Assembly (NCBI RefSeq): GCF_013377085.1
Contig: NZ_JACAAX010000051.1
Span: forward strand, 1-46,833
Origin: Rhodoplanes sp.
GTDB taxonomy: Bacteria > Pseudomonadota > Alphaproteobacteria > Rhizobiales > Xanthobacteraceae
Direction of reading: 5' to 3'
DNA: 46,833 bases
The position numbers were made by a program, and so were the translations under genes. Below are positions 16,693 through 26,234 of the stretch, piece by piece; position 1 is the stretch's first letter, and the number at the start of each line of letters is the position of its first letter. The notes beneath the pieces are model-generated. The model made no database searches. It was given only the letters and a program-made list of their open reading frames with translations, and was not told the DNA's origin.

Positions 16693-18843
16693 ATGGTGTG
16701 GAAAGGCGATGCCAAGAACCGGCTGGCGAAAAGCTTGGTCACTTTGATCGACGATATCGATCAGAAGGTGCCGTCGCGCGACACCCACAACGATGGAACC
16801 ATCGGTGACGCAGCTCACCAGAAAAAGGGAAAGGCCTCCGATCACAATCCCAATCTGACGCAGGGCGGCAAGGGTATCGTCACGGCCATGGACGTCACCC
16901 ATGATCCGGCCGACGGTTTCGATGCCGGCGCATTTGCCGAGCAGCTTCGGCTGGCCCAGGACCCTCGCATCAAATACGTGATCTTCGACGGGCGGATTTT
17001 CAGCAGCACGGTGTCGCCGTGGACATGGCGGAACCGCGACAAGGGGCCCGGCGACCACAGCGAGCACGTTCATATCTCGGTCGTGGACGATCCGGCGCTG
17101 TTCGACGACACGCGGGCGTGGCCTGTCAATCTGCCCACGTCGACCGTCGGGCGGGTGACCGGCTTCCCGCCCACCATCAAGCTCGGCAGCAGCGGACCGG
17201 CCGTACTCGATCTGCAGAACCTGCTGGGGGTCGGCGCCAGCGGCGAGTTCGGACCGGAGACCGAGCAGGCGGTGCGGGCCTTCCAGGACAGCCGCAACCT
17301 GCTGGCCGACGGGATCGTCGGGTCTCACACCTGGGGAGCCTTGTTCGCATCGCGGTCCCGGTCGGCTGAGCCACGTAGCGCGGGCGGCCTTTCACCGGCG
17401 CTCATCGAGCAGATCTGCACCCTCGCCGGTCGCTCCGATCTCGCCCGCGTCGATTGGCCCGGTCGCCGGGTCGCGCCCGTGGGCTACGTCAAGGGTATGG
17501 CCGTCGCGTTCGGCCACGTCTACGCGAAATGGAAGGGAGGAGATTCCGCCGCCCGTCTGATGGCTGCCAAGAACAGCGGCAACGACGCCAGCGACGCCCT
17601 CTCTTGGTACGATTCCCGTTTCCGCGCCGCCGGCATGGACAATTCCGAGTCCGGCGCGACGACGTTGCGTCACCTGTTCGTGCTGCTGATCGGACTCGGC
17701 ATGCGCGAGAGCAGCGGGAGGCACAATGCGGGGCGCGACATGTCGGCGAGCAATCTGGACGCCGACACCGCGGAAGCCGGACTGTTTCAGATGAGCTGGA
17801 ACGCGCGGCGCGCGAGCCCCGAGATACGGCGGTTGTTCACGGCCTACTCGGCCAAGCCGGAGGGGTTCCTCTCGATCTTCCAGGAGGGCGTGCCGCCGCC
17901 CGCGGCCTCGGACCTGGAGAACGTCGGCACCGGCGAAGGCGTGGAGTATCAACGGTTGTGCAAGGCGTGTCCGGCCTTCGCGGTCGAGACCACCGCCGTC
18001 GGGCTGCGGGTTCTCCGCAAGCATTGGGGACCGATCAACCGCCATGAGGCGGACCTGGCGCCGGCGGCCGATCGGCTGTTGCAGGAGGTGCAAGGCGCCG
18101 TCGATGCCGCCGACGTCGTGGCGGTTGTTCCGCAGCCCGAGCCAGCCGGCACCGTGCCGAAGATCGTGGTGCCGCCGCTGGCCACCGACCCCCTGCATCT
18201 GCTTGTCCTCGTCCTCGTGTTGCTGTCGAAGGAGAAGGCAATGGCCGACGGATCCGCAAGGACGGGACAGGGCGTTGATCCCGTCACCATCCTGTTGCCG
18301 CTGCTGCTGCAATCGCTGCTGACCGGCAAGCGGATCGACACCACGGAGCTTCTCGCCTCCCTGGTGACCGGAAAGCCGATCACGCCGCCGGCGGTCGGCC
18401 AGACGCCGTCGGCGACGCCCGCAACGCAGTCCACGCCGGTGACGGCACCTGCGGCTCAGACGCCGATGGCGCAGCCCATCGATCTCGGCGCGCTGCTGAT
18501 GCCGTTGATCTTCGAAAAGATCACCGGAAAGCCATGGCCCGGCACGACACCGGCCGAGCCGCCCAAGCCGGAGCCCAACCCCAACGAGCCCGTCCTCTCC
18601 AAGCCGAGTGTGCAACTCGGTGTCGCCGGCCTCGCGCTGAGCACGATCCTGCAGGCGCTCGGTGTCGTCGGGCTGCCGTTCGGCATGGGAGGCGGCGGTG
18701 CCGCGACTCAGAACGGCACGCTCGCCACTCTGATCCCGCTCGCGACCGCCGCGGTCGGCGCCACCGGCGGTTTCGGCGCATTGGCGAACGGAGCTGTTGT
18801 TCTGCTCGGCGGGCTGGTGAATCTGCTGAAAAAATCCAAGTAG
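16693..18843 (+). CDS. Multidomain peptidoglycan hydrolase with a holin-like C-terminus
   Basis: A 716-residue mosaic without a signal peptide. Residues about 35-130 resemble M15-type D,D-/L,D-peptidases (SDHNPN..., VTAMDVTHDP, DHSEHVHISV) with the HxD and HxH zinc-ligand pattern. Residues about 160-220 form a peptidoglycan-binding domain (IKLGSSGPAVLDLQNLLGV ... FGPETEQAVRAFQ ... DGIVGSHTWGALF). A lytic-transglycosylase-like part follows (MRESSGRHNAG, AEAGLFQMSW). The last 220 residues are hydrophobic segments split by Pro/Thr linkers, ending in KKSK, like a holin or membrane anchor. AGGGGA at 16681 supports the ATG at 16693. A second strong ribosome site (AAGGAG at 18229) precedes an in-frame ATG at 18241, so the last 200 residues might also be made alone. 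Confidence 0.72.
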   Translation: MVWKGDAKNRLAKSLVTLIDDIDQKVPSRDTHNDGTIGDAAHQKKGKASDHNPNLTQGGKGIVTAMDVTHDPADGFDAGAFAEQLRLAQDPRIKYVIFDGRIFSSTVSPWTWRNRDKGPGDHSEHVHISVVDDPALFDDTRAWPVNLPTSTVGRVTGFPPTIKLGSSGPAVLDLQNLLGVGASGEFGPETEQAVRAFQDSRNLLADGIVGSHTWGALFASRSRSAEPRSAGGLSPALIEQICTLAGRSDLARVDWPGRRVAPVGYVKGMAVAFGHVYAKWKGGDSAARLMAAKNSGNDASDALSWYDSRFRAAGMDNSESGATTLRHLFVLLIGLGMRESSGRHNAGRDMSASNLDADTAEAGLFQMSWNARRASPEIRRLFTAYSAKPEGFLSIFQEGVPPPAASDLENVGTGEGVEYQRLCKACPAFAVETTAVGLRVLRKHWGPINRHEADLAPAADRLLQEVQGAVDAADVVAVVPQPEPAGTVPKIVVPPLATDPLHLLVLVLVLLSKEKAMADGSARTGQGVDPVTILLPLLLQSLLTGKRIDTTELLASLVTGKPITPPAVGQTPSATPATQSTPVTAPAAQTPMAQPIDLGALLMPLIFEKITGKPWPGTTPAEPPKPEPNPNEPVLSKPSVQLGVAGLALSTILQALGVVGLPFGMGGGGAATQNGTLATLIPLATAAVGATGGFGALANGAVVLLGGLVNLLKKSK

Positions 18844-18931
18844 CCGGTCGTTGCCGTCGATACTGGTCCAGCCCGCTCGTCGCGGGCGAGCCCAGTTCGC
18901 TCCGAGCCGGACAGGACGGGTTTCGCGAGGG

Positions 18932-18986
18932 TCACGGCCCCAGCCTCGTCTGCAGCAGCATTTATGCGACAAGGCCGGGGCCGTGA
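18932..18986. terminator. Long-armed hairpin between convergent genes
   Basis: TCACGGCCCC-A-GCCT (18932-18946) pairs with AGGC-C-GGGGCCGTGA (18972-18986) around a 25-base loop. It lies between the hydrolase gene and the convergent DUF2177 gene and could end transcripts from both sides. A smaller CCCGC/GCGGG stem lies just before it. Confidence 0.5.
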
Positions 18987-19069
18987 ACACGACCGGGATG
19001 GCTGATCACCGGTCGTGTATCGGGGTGTCGTCGCACACCGTCCCGGGGGGTGCGTCGAGGCGAAACGTC

Positions 19070-19483
19070 TCAGCCCGCCATCCAGTTGCGCGACGCGGAC
19101 GCCGCCAGATAGCCGGCCGCGGCGCCGAAGCCCGAGAGCACGGCGCCCCAGGCGATGTCGGCGAGGGTGAGCTGCAGCGTCCAGTTGCGCAGCGTCGCGT
19201 AGTTGGTGAGGTCATAGGTCGCATAGGCCAGCGCCCCGAACAGGGCGCCGTAGGCGATCGCCGGGGCGATGCTGCCGGCCTTGAGGGCCGGCGCCACCGC
19301 GAAGGCGACGATCCCGATCGGATAGACCAGATAGAACACCGCGGCGGGCGCCAGCCGGGGCGCCTCCAGCAGGATGTCGCCGAGGGTCGGCCGGTACAGC
19401 ACGCTGCCCATCTTGTAGAGCCAGACCGCGTCGACGGCGATGAAGGCGACGAGCGTGCAGACATAGGCAATGGCGTAGGGCAC
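19070..19483 (-). CDS. DUF2177 membrane protein, predicted RpoE target
   Basis: A 137-residue protein of the DUF2177 family with about four membrane helices (AIAYVCTLVAFIAVDAVWLY, PAAVFYLVYPIGIVAFAVAP, ALFGALAYATYDLTNYATL, LADIAWGAVLSGFGAAAGYL). I chose the GTG at 19483 because AGAGGA lies 8 bases upstream and the first helix starts at once; an upstream extension would be Arg/Pro-rich. A TGATCC-N18-TAAGCG promoter lies just upstream, which puts it with the light-stress genes at 9.5-16.3 kb. The biochemical role is unknown to me. Confidence 0.85.
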   Translation of the reverse strand: MPYAIAYVCTLVAFIAVDAVWLYKMGSVLYRPTLGDILLEAPRLAPAAVFYLVYPIGIVAFAVAPALKAGSIAPAIAYGALFGALAYATYDLTNYATLRNWTLQLTLADIAWGAVLSGFGAAAGYLAASASRNWMAG

Positions 19484-19508
19484 AGGGCAATTCCTCTGGT
19501 TGATGCCC

Positions 19509-19538
19509 CGCTTACGCCGGGGATCCGCCGGCGGATCA
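19509..19538 (-). promoter_or_regulatory. Predicted RpoE (ECF11-type) promoter for the DUF2177 gene
   Basis: Minus strand: TGATCC (19538-19533), 18-base spacer ending in CG, then TAAGCG (19514-19509). Same -35 hexamer, spacer length and -10 TA as the two promoters at 12991-13075. RNA would start near 19502, about 19 bases before the GTG and just ahead of the AGAGGA ribosome site. Confidence 0.72.
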
Positions 19539-19639
19539 CCGTGCCGGGACGGAGCAGGCCGGCCGGGACGGAATGCCGCAAGCTGATCCACGCGCGGCTA
19601 TGCGGCGTAATCGCTCCGCTCTATAGAATAGGAGACGAC

Positions 19640-20272
19640 ATGACCCCGGCCGTGCAGGCGATCGACACGATGGCGAAGCGGACCAAGCTCACCGAGCGCT
19701 CGAAGATCAAAAAGCCCTCGCGCGCGGAGGTGGAGGCGGCGTTCCGCACCATCCTGCGCTGGACCGGCGACGATCCCGATCGCGAGGGCCTGGTGGAGAC
19801 GCCGGCGCGCGCCGCGCGCGCCTACGAGGAGTTCTTCCGCGGCTACGACCAGGACGCGGCCGCGATCTTGCGCAAGACCTTCGAGGAGACCGACGGCTAC
19901 GACGAGATGGTCGTGTTGCGCGGCGTGCGCTTCGAGAGCCACTGCGAGCACCACATCGTGCCGATCATCGGCCGCGCCTGGGTGGCCTATGTGCCGGACG
20001 GGCGGGTGGTCGGCATCTCCAAGCTCGCCCGGGTGGTCGAGGTGTACGCCAAGCGGCTCCAGATCCAGGAGAAGCTCACCTCGCAGATCGCCAACACGAT
20101 CCAGGAGGTTCTCAAGCCCCAGGGCGTCGCCGTGGTGATCAAGGCCGTGCACCACTGCATGACGACCCGCGGCGTGCAGCAGCACACCACCGATCTGGTC
20201 ACCAGCCGCATGCTCGGCGTGTTCCGCGACAATACCGCCACCCGCCAGGAGTTTCTGTCGCTGATCGACTGA
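19640..20272 (+). CDS. folE: GTP cyclohydrolase I
   Basis: Converts GTP to 7,8-dihydroneopterin triphosphate, the entry to tetrahydrofolate and, via QueD/E/C, to preQ1, which queA and tgt in this window use. The 210 residues show GDDPDREGLVETPARAARAYEEFF, FESHCEHHIVPIIGRAWVAYVPDG (zinc Cys and His ligands), VGISKLARVVEVYAKRLQIQE and VVIKAVHHCMTTRGV (third zinc ligand Cys). AGGAGA at 19630 fixes the ATG at 19640. It diverges from the DUF2177 gene across about 156 bases. Confidence 0.95.
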   Translation: MTPAVQAIDTMAKRTKLTERSKIKKPSRAEVEAAFRTILRWTGDDPDREGLVETPARAARAYEEFFRGYDQDAAAILRKTFEETDGYDEMVVLRGVRFESHCEHHIVPIIGRAWVAYVPDGRVVGISKLARVVEVYAKRLQIQEKLTSQIANTIQEVLKPQGVAVVIKAVHHCMTTRGVQQHTTDLVTSRMLGVFRDNTATRQEFLSLID

Positions 20273-20299
20273 CCCGCCGAGGCCGGAGCGGTGCCGTCG

Positions 20300-21229
20300 T
20301 CACGGCGGCGCGAGGGCGAGCAGCACGGTGAGCACCAGCGGGATGGCGACCGCCGCCAGCACGGTCTGGACCGCCGTGATGCCGGCCATCAGCGGCGCAT
20401 CGCCGCCGAGCTGCCGCGACAGGATATAGGCCGAGGAGGCGGTCGGCATCGCCTCGAACAGCAGCACGACCACGAGCGGCGGCCCGCGCAGCCCGAGCGC
20501 GAGCGCGCCGGCGAGCGCCACCACGGGCATCAGCAGGAACTTCGCCGCCGACGACACGGCGACCGGGGCGAGCCAGCGGCGCGCCGCACCGAAATCGAGT
20601 GCCGCACCGACGCACAGGAGGCCGAGCGGCAGCGATGCCGCGCCGAGCGCCCGCAGCGCCGGCTCCAGTCCCGGCGGCAGGCCGAGGCCGGTCGCCTGCA
20701 ACGCGATGCCGCCGACGCAGCCGAGCACCAGGGGATTGCTGACGATCTGGATCACGACGCCGCGCGCGCTCAACCGGGCGGCGCCGAACCGGGCGAAGAC
20801 CAGCACGCAGAGAATGTTGACGACCGGCACGATGGCGGCGGTGCAGATGGCGGAGAGGGTGATGCCCTGTGCGCCGAACAGTCCGACCGCGATGGTGACG
20901 GCGACGTAGTTGTTGAACCGCACGCTGCCCTGGAAGACCGACGTGAACCCCGCCCCGTCGATCCGCATCAGCGGCCTCGCCATGACGACCAGGGCCGCCA
21001 CCGCGAGGATCGAGCCGATCAGCGTCACGGCCATCTCCCAGACCGGCAGGGCCTCGATCCGGGTGGTTGCGAGCCCGTGCAGGAACAACGCCGGCAACAG
21101 CACGAAATAGGCGAGCCGCTCGGCCTGCGGCCAGAACGCGTCGGCCAGGAAGGCCGTGCGCTTCAACCCGTGTCCGAGACCGATCAGGAGGGCGATCGGC
21201 ACCAGCGCGAGGAGAACCGGGCCGGTCAT
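20300..21229 (-). CDS. AEC-family transporter (auxin efflux carrier type)
   Basis: A 309-residue inner-membrane protein with about ten helices, of the AEC family, which move malonate, malate and other small organic acids. The N-terminal LLALVPIALLIGLGHGLKR and WPQAERLAYFVLLPALFLHGLA, the conserved NNYVAVTIA segment, and the C-terminal FEAMPTASSAYILSRQLGGD are typical. It lies downstream of livM and the aldolase remnant on the same strand, with a gap of about 200 bases that includes the remnant, so it may or may not share the liv transcript. The cargo is unknown. Confidence 0.87.
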   Translation of the reverse strand: MTGPVLLALVPIALLIGLGHGLKRTAFLADAFWPQAERLAYFVLLPALFLHGLATTRIEALPVWEMAVTLIGSILAVAALVVMARPLMRIDGAGFTSVFQGSVRFNNYVAVTIAVGLFGAQGITLSAICTAAIVPVVNILCVLVFARFGAARLSARGVVIQIVSNPLVLGCVGGIALQATGLGLPPGLEPALRALGAASLPLGLLCVGAALDFGAARRWLAPVAVSSAAKFLLMPVVALAGALALGLRGPPLVVVLLFEAMPTASSAYILSRQLGGDAPLMAGITAVQTVLAAVAIPLVLTVLLALAPP

Positions 21230-21333
21230 CGGCGCAGGTCCGGGCGAGGGCGGGTTTCTTGGAGGCGGCGAGACACGAGAGATTTCCCGGAACACACGAC
21301 GCAGGAGAGCTGCCGACGCTGCAGCGGTCGCCG

Positions 21334-21435
21334 TCAGGCACGGACGCCATCGTACGCGGCTGCGACAGGCATCGACCACAGATTCCAGATTCGGTCGAGC
21401 ACCACGGCCGCCGTCGTCTCGGCGGTCCGCCGGCC
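21334..21435 (-). pseudogene. 3' remnant of a class II aldolase gene
   Basis: Read on the minus strand, directly after the livM stop and in the same frame, 33 codons encode ...TAETTAAVVLDRIWNLWSM... and end at TGA (21334-21336). The intact aldolase at 30137-30997 ends TNLVVIDRIWNLWSMKITG. At DNA level 21370-21405 and 30161-30196 differ at only 2 of 36 bases. No start or upstream part survives, so this is the tail of a lost copy. Confidence 0.75.
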
Positions 21436-22434
21436 TCAGGCGGGCGGGGCGGGGTTTTGGCGGGCATCCGGCGGCGGCGCCGCCATTCGGACCACGCGGT
21501 CCGCCAGGCTGCGCACCACTCCGGTCACGCCGTTGCGGGCGAACAGCATGGTGAGGATCAGGCACAGCCCGTAGAGGAGGCCGGCGAGCGAGATGTCGAT
21601 CTGCGACGTCCAGTCGGGCATGAAGACGATGAAGATCGCCCCGATCACGGCGCCCGGAATGCTGGTGACGCCGCCGACGATGGCGCCGATCAGGATCTCG
21701 ATCGACTTGGTCGCCTCGAACGAGGACGGGTTGACGAAGCCGTTGACCATCGCGAACAGCCCGCCGGCCAGCCCGGCGAAGGCGGCGCTCACCGCGAAGG
21801 CCGAGAGCCGGACCCTGGTGAGGTCGATCCCGAGCGTCTCGGCGACCAGCGGGTTGTCGCGCAGCGCGCGCAGCGACCGTCCCGAGTCGCCGAAGAGGAC
21901 CCGCAGCGTGATGACGATGCACAGCGCCAGGCCGGCCAGGCACCAGTAGTAGTTCCAGGTCTCGAGCGGTGCCGCGAACCAGCCGGGCAGCACCGGCCGG
22001 CGCAGCCGGATGCCGGCCTCGCCGCCGGTGACGTGGTCGAACTTGATGAGGATCTGCGGGACCAGCGCGGCGAGCCCGAACGTCACGATGGCGAGCTGCA
22101 GGCCGGGCAGACGGAGCGCCGGCAGGCCGACCGCGACTCCGAGCGCGACCGTCACGACCGCCGCGCACAGAAGTGCGGCCGCCGGCGGCACGCCGAAGCG
22201 GCTCACCAGGATGGCGAACACATAGGCCCCGCAGGCGAAGAAGGCGCCCTGGGCGAGGCTGACCTGGCCGGCATGGCCGAGCAGCAGGTTGAGCCCGAGC
22301 ACGGCGATCGCATAGGTCAGCATCACGCTGATCTGGAACAGCAGGAAGCCGGGCACGATCAGCGGCGCCGCGACGGCCGCCGCGACGGCGAGGCCGGTCG
22401 CCAGCCATGGGAGGACGCGCGGCAGCCGGCTCAT
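21436..22434 (-). CDS. livM: Branched-chain amino acid ABC transporter permease LivM-type
   Basis: A 332-residue permease of the LivM family, one of two membrane subunits of a HAAT-type importer. About nine helices are visible, with LNLLLGHAGQVSLAQGAFFACGAY near the N-terminus and the cytoplasmic coupling loop SGRSLRALRDNPLVAETLGIDLTRVRLSAFAVSAAFAGLAGGLFA split across two helices. Its ATG overlaps the livH stop by four bases. It is the last intact gene of the cupin-Bug-SDR-livKGFHM transcript. Many HAAT systems in this group carry aromatic acids or other carboxylates rather than branched-chain amino acids. Confidence 0.9.
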   Translation of the reverse strand: MSRLPRVLPWLATGLAVAAAVAAPLIVPGFLLFQISVMLTYAIAVLGLNLLLGHAGQVSLAQGAFFACGAYVFAILVSRFGVPPAAALLCAAVVTVALGVAVGLPALRLPGLQLAIVTFGLAALVPQILIKFDHVTGGEAGIRLRRPVLPGWFAAPLETWNYYWCLAGLALCIVITLRVLFGDSGRSLRALRDNPLVAETLGIDLTRVRLSAFAVSAAFAGLAGGLFAMVNGFVNPSSFEATKSIEILIGAIVGGVTSIPGAVIGAIFIVFMPDWTSQIDISLAGLLYGLCLILTMLFARNGVTGVVRSLADRVVRMAAPPPDARQNPAPPA

Positions 22435-23312
22435 GCGCGGACCACCGTGGTCTTGCCGAACAGCCCGGCGGGCCGGACCAGCAGCACGGCGAGCGTGATG
22501 ACGATCGGGATGGCGAGCCGGAGCTCCGCCCCGAGGAAGCTCAGATAGGTGGCGCCGAGGCTTTCGGTCACGCCGACCACGATGCCGCCCACCACGGCGC
22601 CGAGCGGACTGTCCCAGCCGCCCAGCGTCGCCGCGGCCAGCGAATAGAGCAGCAGTGGCACCATCATGGTCGGGCTGAGGAATAGCTTCGGCGCCACCAG
22701 CACGGCGGCCATGAAGCCGATCACGCTGGCGAGCCCCCAGCCGAGCAGCAGCATGGTCTCGACCCTTATGCCGACCAGCGGGCTCTTCTCGCGCTCCGCC
22801 GCCGCCGCCCGCATGGCGAGGCCGAGGCGGGTGAAGCGGAAGAAGGCGGAGAGAAGGACGGCGAGCGCCACCACGGCGACCCCGACCCCGACGGCGTGCA
22901 GCGTCACGGTGATGCCGGCGACCGTCCAGGACCGGTTCGGGATGATCTGGAAGAACAGCCGCTGGTCGGCCCCCCAGATCCACAACGACGCGGCCTGGAA
23001 GGCGAGCATGAGCCCGATCGTCACCACCACGATGGTTTCGCCCGACGCGCCCATCAGGGGCCGCACCGCCACGCGGAACACGACGACGCCGAGAACAGCG
23101 GCCAGCAGGACGCCGGCGGAGAGCGCCAGCGCCGGGTGAAAACCCCATTCGTGGAGCTGCCAGGCCACGAAGGTGACGAAGGTCGCCATCTCGCCCTGGC
23201 CGAAATTGATGATTCCGGTGGAGCGGTAGATCAGCACGAGCGCCAGCGCGAGCGATCCGTAGATGCCGCCCGTCGTGATCCCCTCGATGACGTGCTGGAT
23301 CAGCAGGGCCAC
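22431..23312 (-). CDS. livH: Branched-chain amino acid ABC transporter permease LivH-type
   Basis: A 293-residue permease of the LivH family. The family opening IQHVIEGITTGGIYGSLALALVLIYRSTGIINFGQGEMA is complete (read in parts), and TRLGLAMRAAAAEREKSPLVGIRVETMLLLGWGLAS holds the coupling loop. It begins with GTG at 23312, one base after the livF stop codon, and ends by overlapping livM. Together with LivM it forms the channel through which the LivK-bound substrate passes. Confidence 0.9.
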   Translation of the reverse strand: MALLIQHVIEGITTGGIYGSLALALVLIYRSTGIINFGQGEMATFVTFVAWQLHEWGFHPALALSAGVLLAAVLGVVVFRVAVRPLMGASGETIVVVTIGLMLAFQAASLWIWGADQRLFFQIIPNRSWTVAGITVTLHAVGVGVAVVALAVLLSAFFRFTRLGLAMRAAAAEREKSPLVGIRVETMLLLGWGLASVIGFMAAVLVAPKLFLSPTMMVPLLLYSLAAATLGGWDSPLGAVVGGIVVGVTESLGATYLSFLGAELRLAIPIVITLAVLLVRPAGLFGKTTVVRA

Positions 23313-23313
23313 G

Positions 23314-24020
<707 letters not shown>

Positions 24021-24024
<4 letters not shown>

Positions 24025-24806
24025 GCGGCCGCTCCCAGATAGGCGGCGACGACGGCCGGATCGGCGCGCACCTCGGCCGGCGTGCCTTCGGCCAGCTTCT
24101 GGCCGAGATGCAGCACGACGATGCGCGAGCACAGGCCCATCACCAGCTCGATATGGTGCTCGACCAGCAGCACGGCGACGCCGAAGCTCTCGCGGATCGC
24201 GCGGATCAGTGCGCCGAGCTGGGTGACCTCGCCATGAGTGAGGCCGGCGGCCGGCTCGTCGAGCAACAAGACGCGCGGTCCGGCCGCGAGCGCGCGGGCG
24301 ATCTCCAGCCGCTTGAGCAGCGGATAGGGCAGGGAGCCGGCCTCGACGTCGCGCACCTCGGCGAGGCCCAACGTGGCGAGGATCGGATCGCAGGCGGCGG
24401 TCAGCATCGCCTCGTCGCGTCGGCCGGCGCGCGGATCGAGCAGCGCCACCGCGCCGTACTGGCGGGTGCGGTGATGGGCGCCGAGCAGCACGTTCTCCAG
24501 CACCGTCATGCCGGCATAGACGCCGACATTCTGGAACGTGCGGGCGATGCCGAGCCCGATGACGCGCCGGCACGGCACGAGATCGATGCGCGTGCCGGCG
24601 AGCGCGATGGTGCCCGAGGCGGGCGGCACCAGCCGGGTGATGGCGTTGAACAGCGTCGTCTTGCCGGCGCCGTTCGGGCCGATCAGGCCGCAGATCTCGC
24701 CCGGATAGACGTCGAAGCTCACCCCGGTAAGCGCCGCGACCCCGTCGAAGCGGACGCCGAGGTCGCGGATCGAGAGGAGCGGCTCGCGGTGCGGAGCGTC
24801 TGCCAT
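24021..24806 (-). CDS. livG: ABC transporter ATPase LivG-type
   Basis: A 261-residue ATPase. Walker A is GPNGAGKTTLFNAI; the LivG-type IARTFQNVGVYAGMTVLENVLLGAH follows. The signature segment reads LPYPLLKRLEIARALA in place of the usual LSYGQQRRLEIARAL, so the canonical LSxGQ is not preserved in this copy. Walker B is VLLLDEPAAGLTHGE, and LVEHHIELVMGLCSRIVVLHLGQ contains the H-loop His. The weakened signature may lower ATPase activity at one site, or the LivF signature may carry the cycle. It is 106 bases downstream of livK. Confidence 0.9.
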
Positions 24807-24912
24807 GGGCCGTCGCTGTTGCTCTGCGGCGTGACGGCCCGGGCTGCGAATTTGCGAGCCCGGGCCGTGTCGATCTTGTTCAGGTCGTCAGTTCTGGTCG
24901 TCAGCTCCGGTC

Positions 24913-26166
24913 TCAGTCCGGGAGCGGGGTCTTGCCTTCGTACGAGATCACCTCGCCGATCGGCTGGTACTCGGCCCCGTCGAACTGGAAGAGCTGCAGC
25001 GACTCGATCGGATAGCCGTCGACGCCCGACTTGGTCGTCACCTTGATGCCGGGCATCAGCAGGCCGAGCGAGAGGCCGTCGAGATTGCGCGCCGCGCGCA
25101 TCAGGCTTTCGCGCGTCGGCTCCTTGATGGTGGAGAGCAGATGGATCAGCGCGTCGCCGATCAGATAACCCTGCTGCCCGAGCGTGTCGATCTTGTCGAA
25201 GCGCGGCTTGAACGTGTCGTAGGTGTCCGAATAGTCCTTCAGGCCCGGATCGGAGGCGACCTTGCTCTGGTCGAAGGGCTTGAGGAACTGCGCCGTGATG
25301 ACTCCCTTGGCGTTGTCGAGCCCGGCCGGCTTGAGGTTCGCCACCGACGAGGAGGCGTGGGACATCAGGATGGTCGGCTTCCAGCCGCTCTCGGCGGCGT
25401 AGCGCACCGCCTGTGCGCCCTGGCGCGGCGCGGTGGCGATCATCAGCGTGTCGGCCCCGGTGGCGCGCAGATTGCTGAGCTGGGTGTCGACGGTCGGATC
25501 GTTGCTGGTGGTCGCCTGGCTTCCGACCATGGTCACGCCGGTGCCGGCGAGCGCGGTCTTCAGGCCGGCCAGGAAGCCCTGACCCATGTCGGTGTTGAGA
25601 TACAGCACCGCCACCTTGGCGTTCGACTTGAAGCGCTTCAGGTACTCGACGAACACGGCCGCCTCGGTCGGGAACGAGATCAGGAGGCTCATCGACCACG
25701 GATGGGTCTTCTCGCTGCCCCATTCGGCGACCGCCGAGTAGAGGAACAGGTTCGGCACCTTCTGCTCGTCCGCATAGGGCGCGACCGCCTGGTTGCTGGC
25801 CGTCGTCATGGTTCCGACCAGGGCGAACACCTTGTTGGACTCGACCAGACGGCGCGCGTTGGTGAGGGCGCGCTGCGGGTCGACGGCGTCGTCCAGAATG
25901 GTCAGCTCGATCTTGCGGGTCTTGCCGTCCGCCATCTTGACGCCGCCGGCGGCGTTGATGGCGTTGACGCGCAGCTCGATGCCCCGCGACACGCCGCCGA
26001 GCGCGGCGGCCGGGCCGGACACCGGCGCCGTGATCCCGATCAGCACCGAGGTGTCGGTGATGCCGGGACTCGGCGTCTGGGCGGAGGCGCCGGCCGCACA
26101 AAGGGCGGTCGACAGCAGCGGCAACATCAGCAGCGCGGCGCGCCGTGACACTTTGTGCATGGTCAT
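24913..26166 (-). CDS. livK: Periplasmic solute-binding protein of the Liv/HAAT system
   Basis: A 417-residue receptor with a signal peptide (MTMHKVSRRAALLMLPLLST..., cleavage near ASAQ). Mature protein begins with SVLIGITAPVSGPAAALGGVSRG, the type I periplasmic fold typical of HAAT receptors; LVGTMTTASNQAVAPYADEQKVP and YLNTDMGQGFLAGLKTAL follow. GAGAGGGA lies before the ATG at 26166. It is larger than the E. coli leucine receptor (about 369), as is common for aromatic-acid-type HAAT receptors. A short-chain dehydrogenase gene ends upstream; the gap is 68 bases. Confidence 0.9.
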   Translation of the reverse strand: MTMHKVSRRAALLMLPLLSTALCAAGASAQTPSPGITDTSVLIGITAPVSGPAAALGGVSRGIELRVNAINAAGGVKMADGKTRKIELTILDDAVDPQRALTNARRLVESNKVFALVGTMTTASNQAVAPYADEQKVPNLFLYSAVAEWGSEKTHPWSMSLLISFPTEAAVFVEYLKRFKSNAKVAVLYLNTDMGQGFLAGLKTALAGTGVTMVGSQATTSNDPTVDTQLSNLRATGADTLMIATAPRQGAQAVRYAAESGWKPTILMSHASSSVANLKPAGLDNAKGVITAQFLKPFDQSKVASDPGLKDYSDTYDTFKPRFDKIDTLGQQGYLIGDALIHLLSTIKEPTRESLMRAARNLDGLSLGLLMPGIKVTTKSGVDGYPIESLQLFQFDGAEYQPIGEVISYEGKTPLPD

Positions 26167-26234
26167 TGTCGTATCCCTCTCGACGCAGCGTTCGACGATG
26201 GACCGATGGCCGGGCCGAAGGCGCCGGCCGGCTC

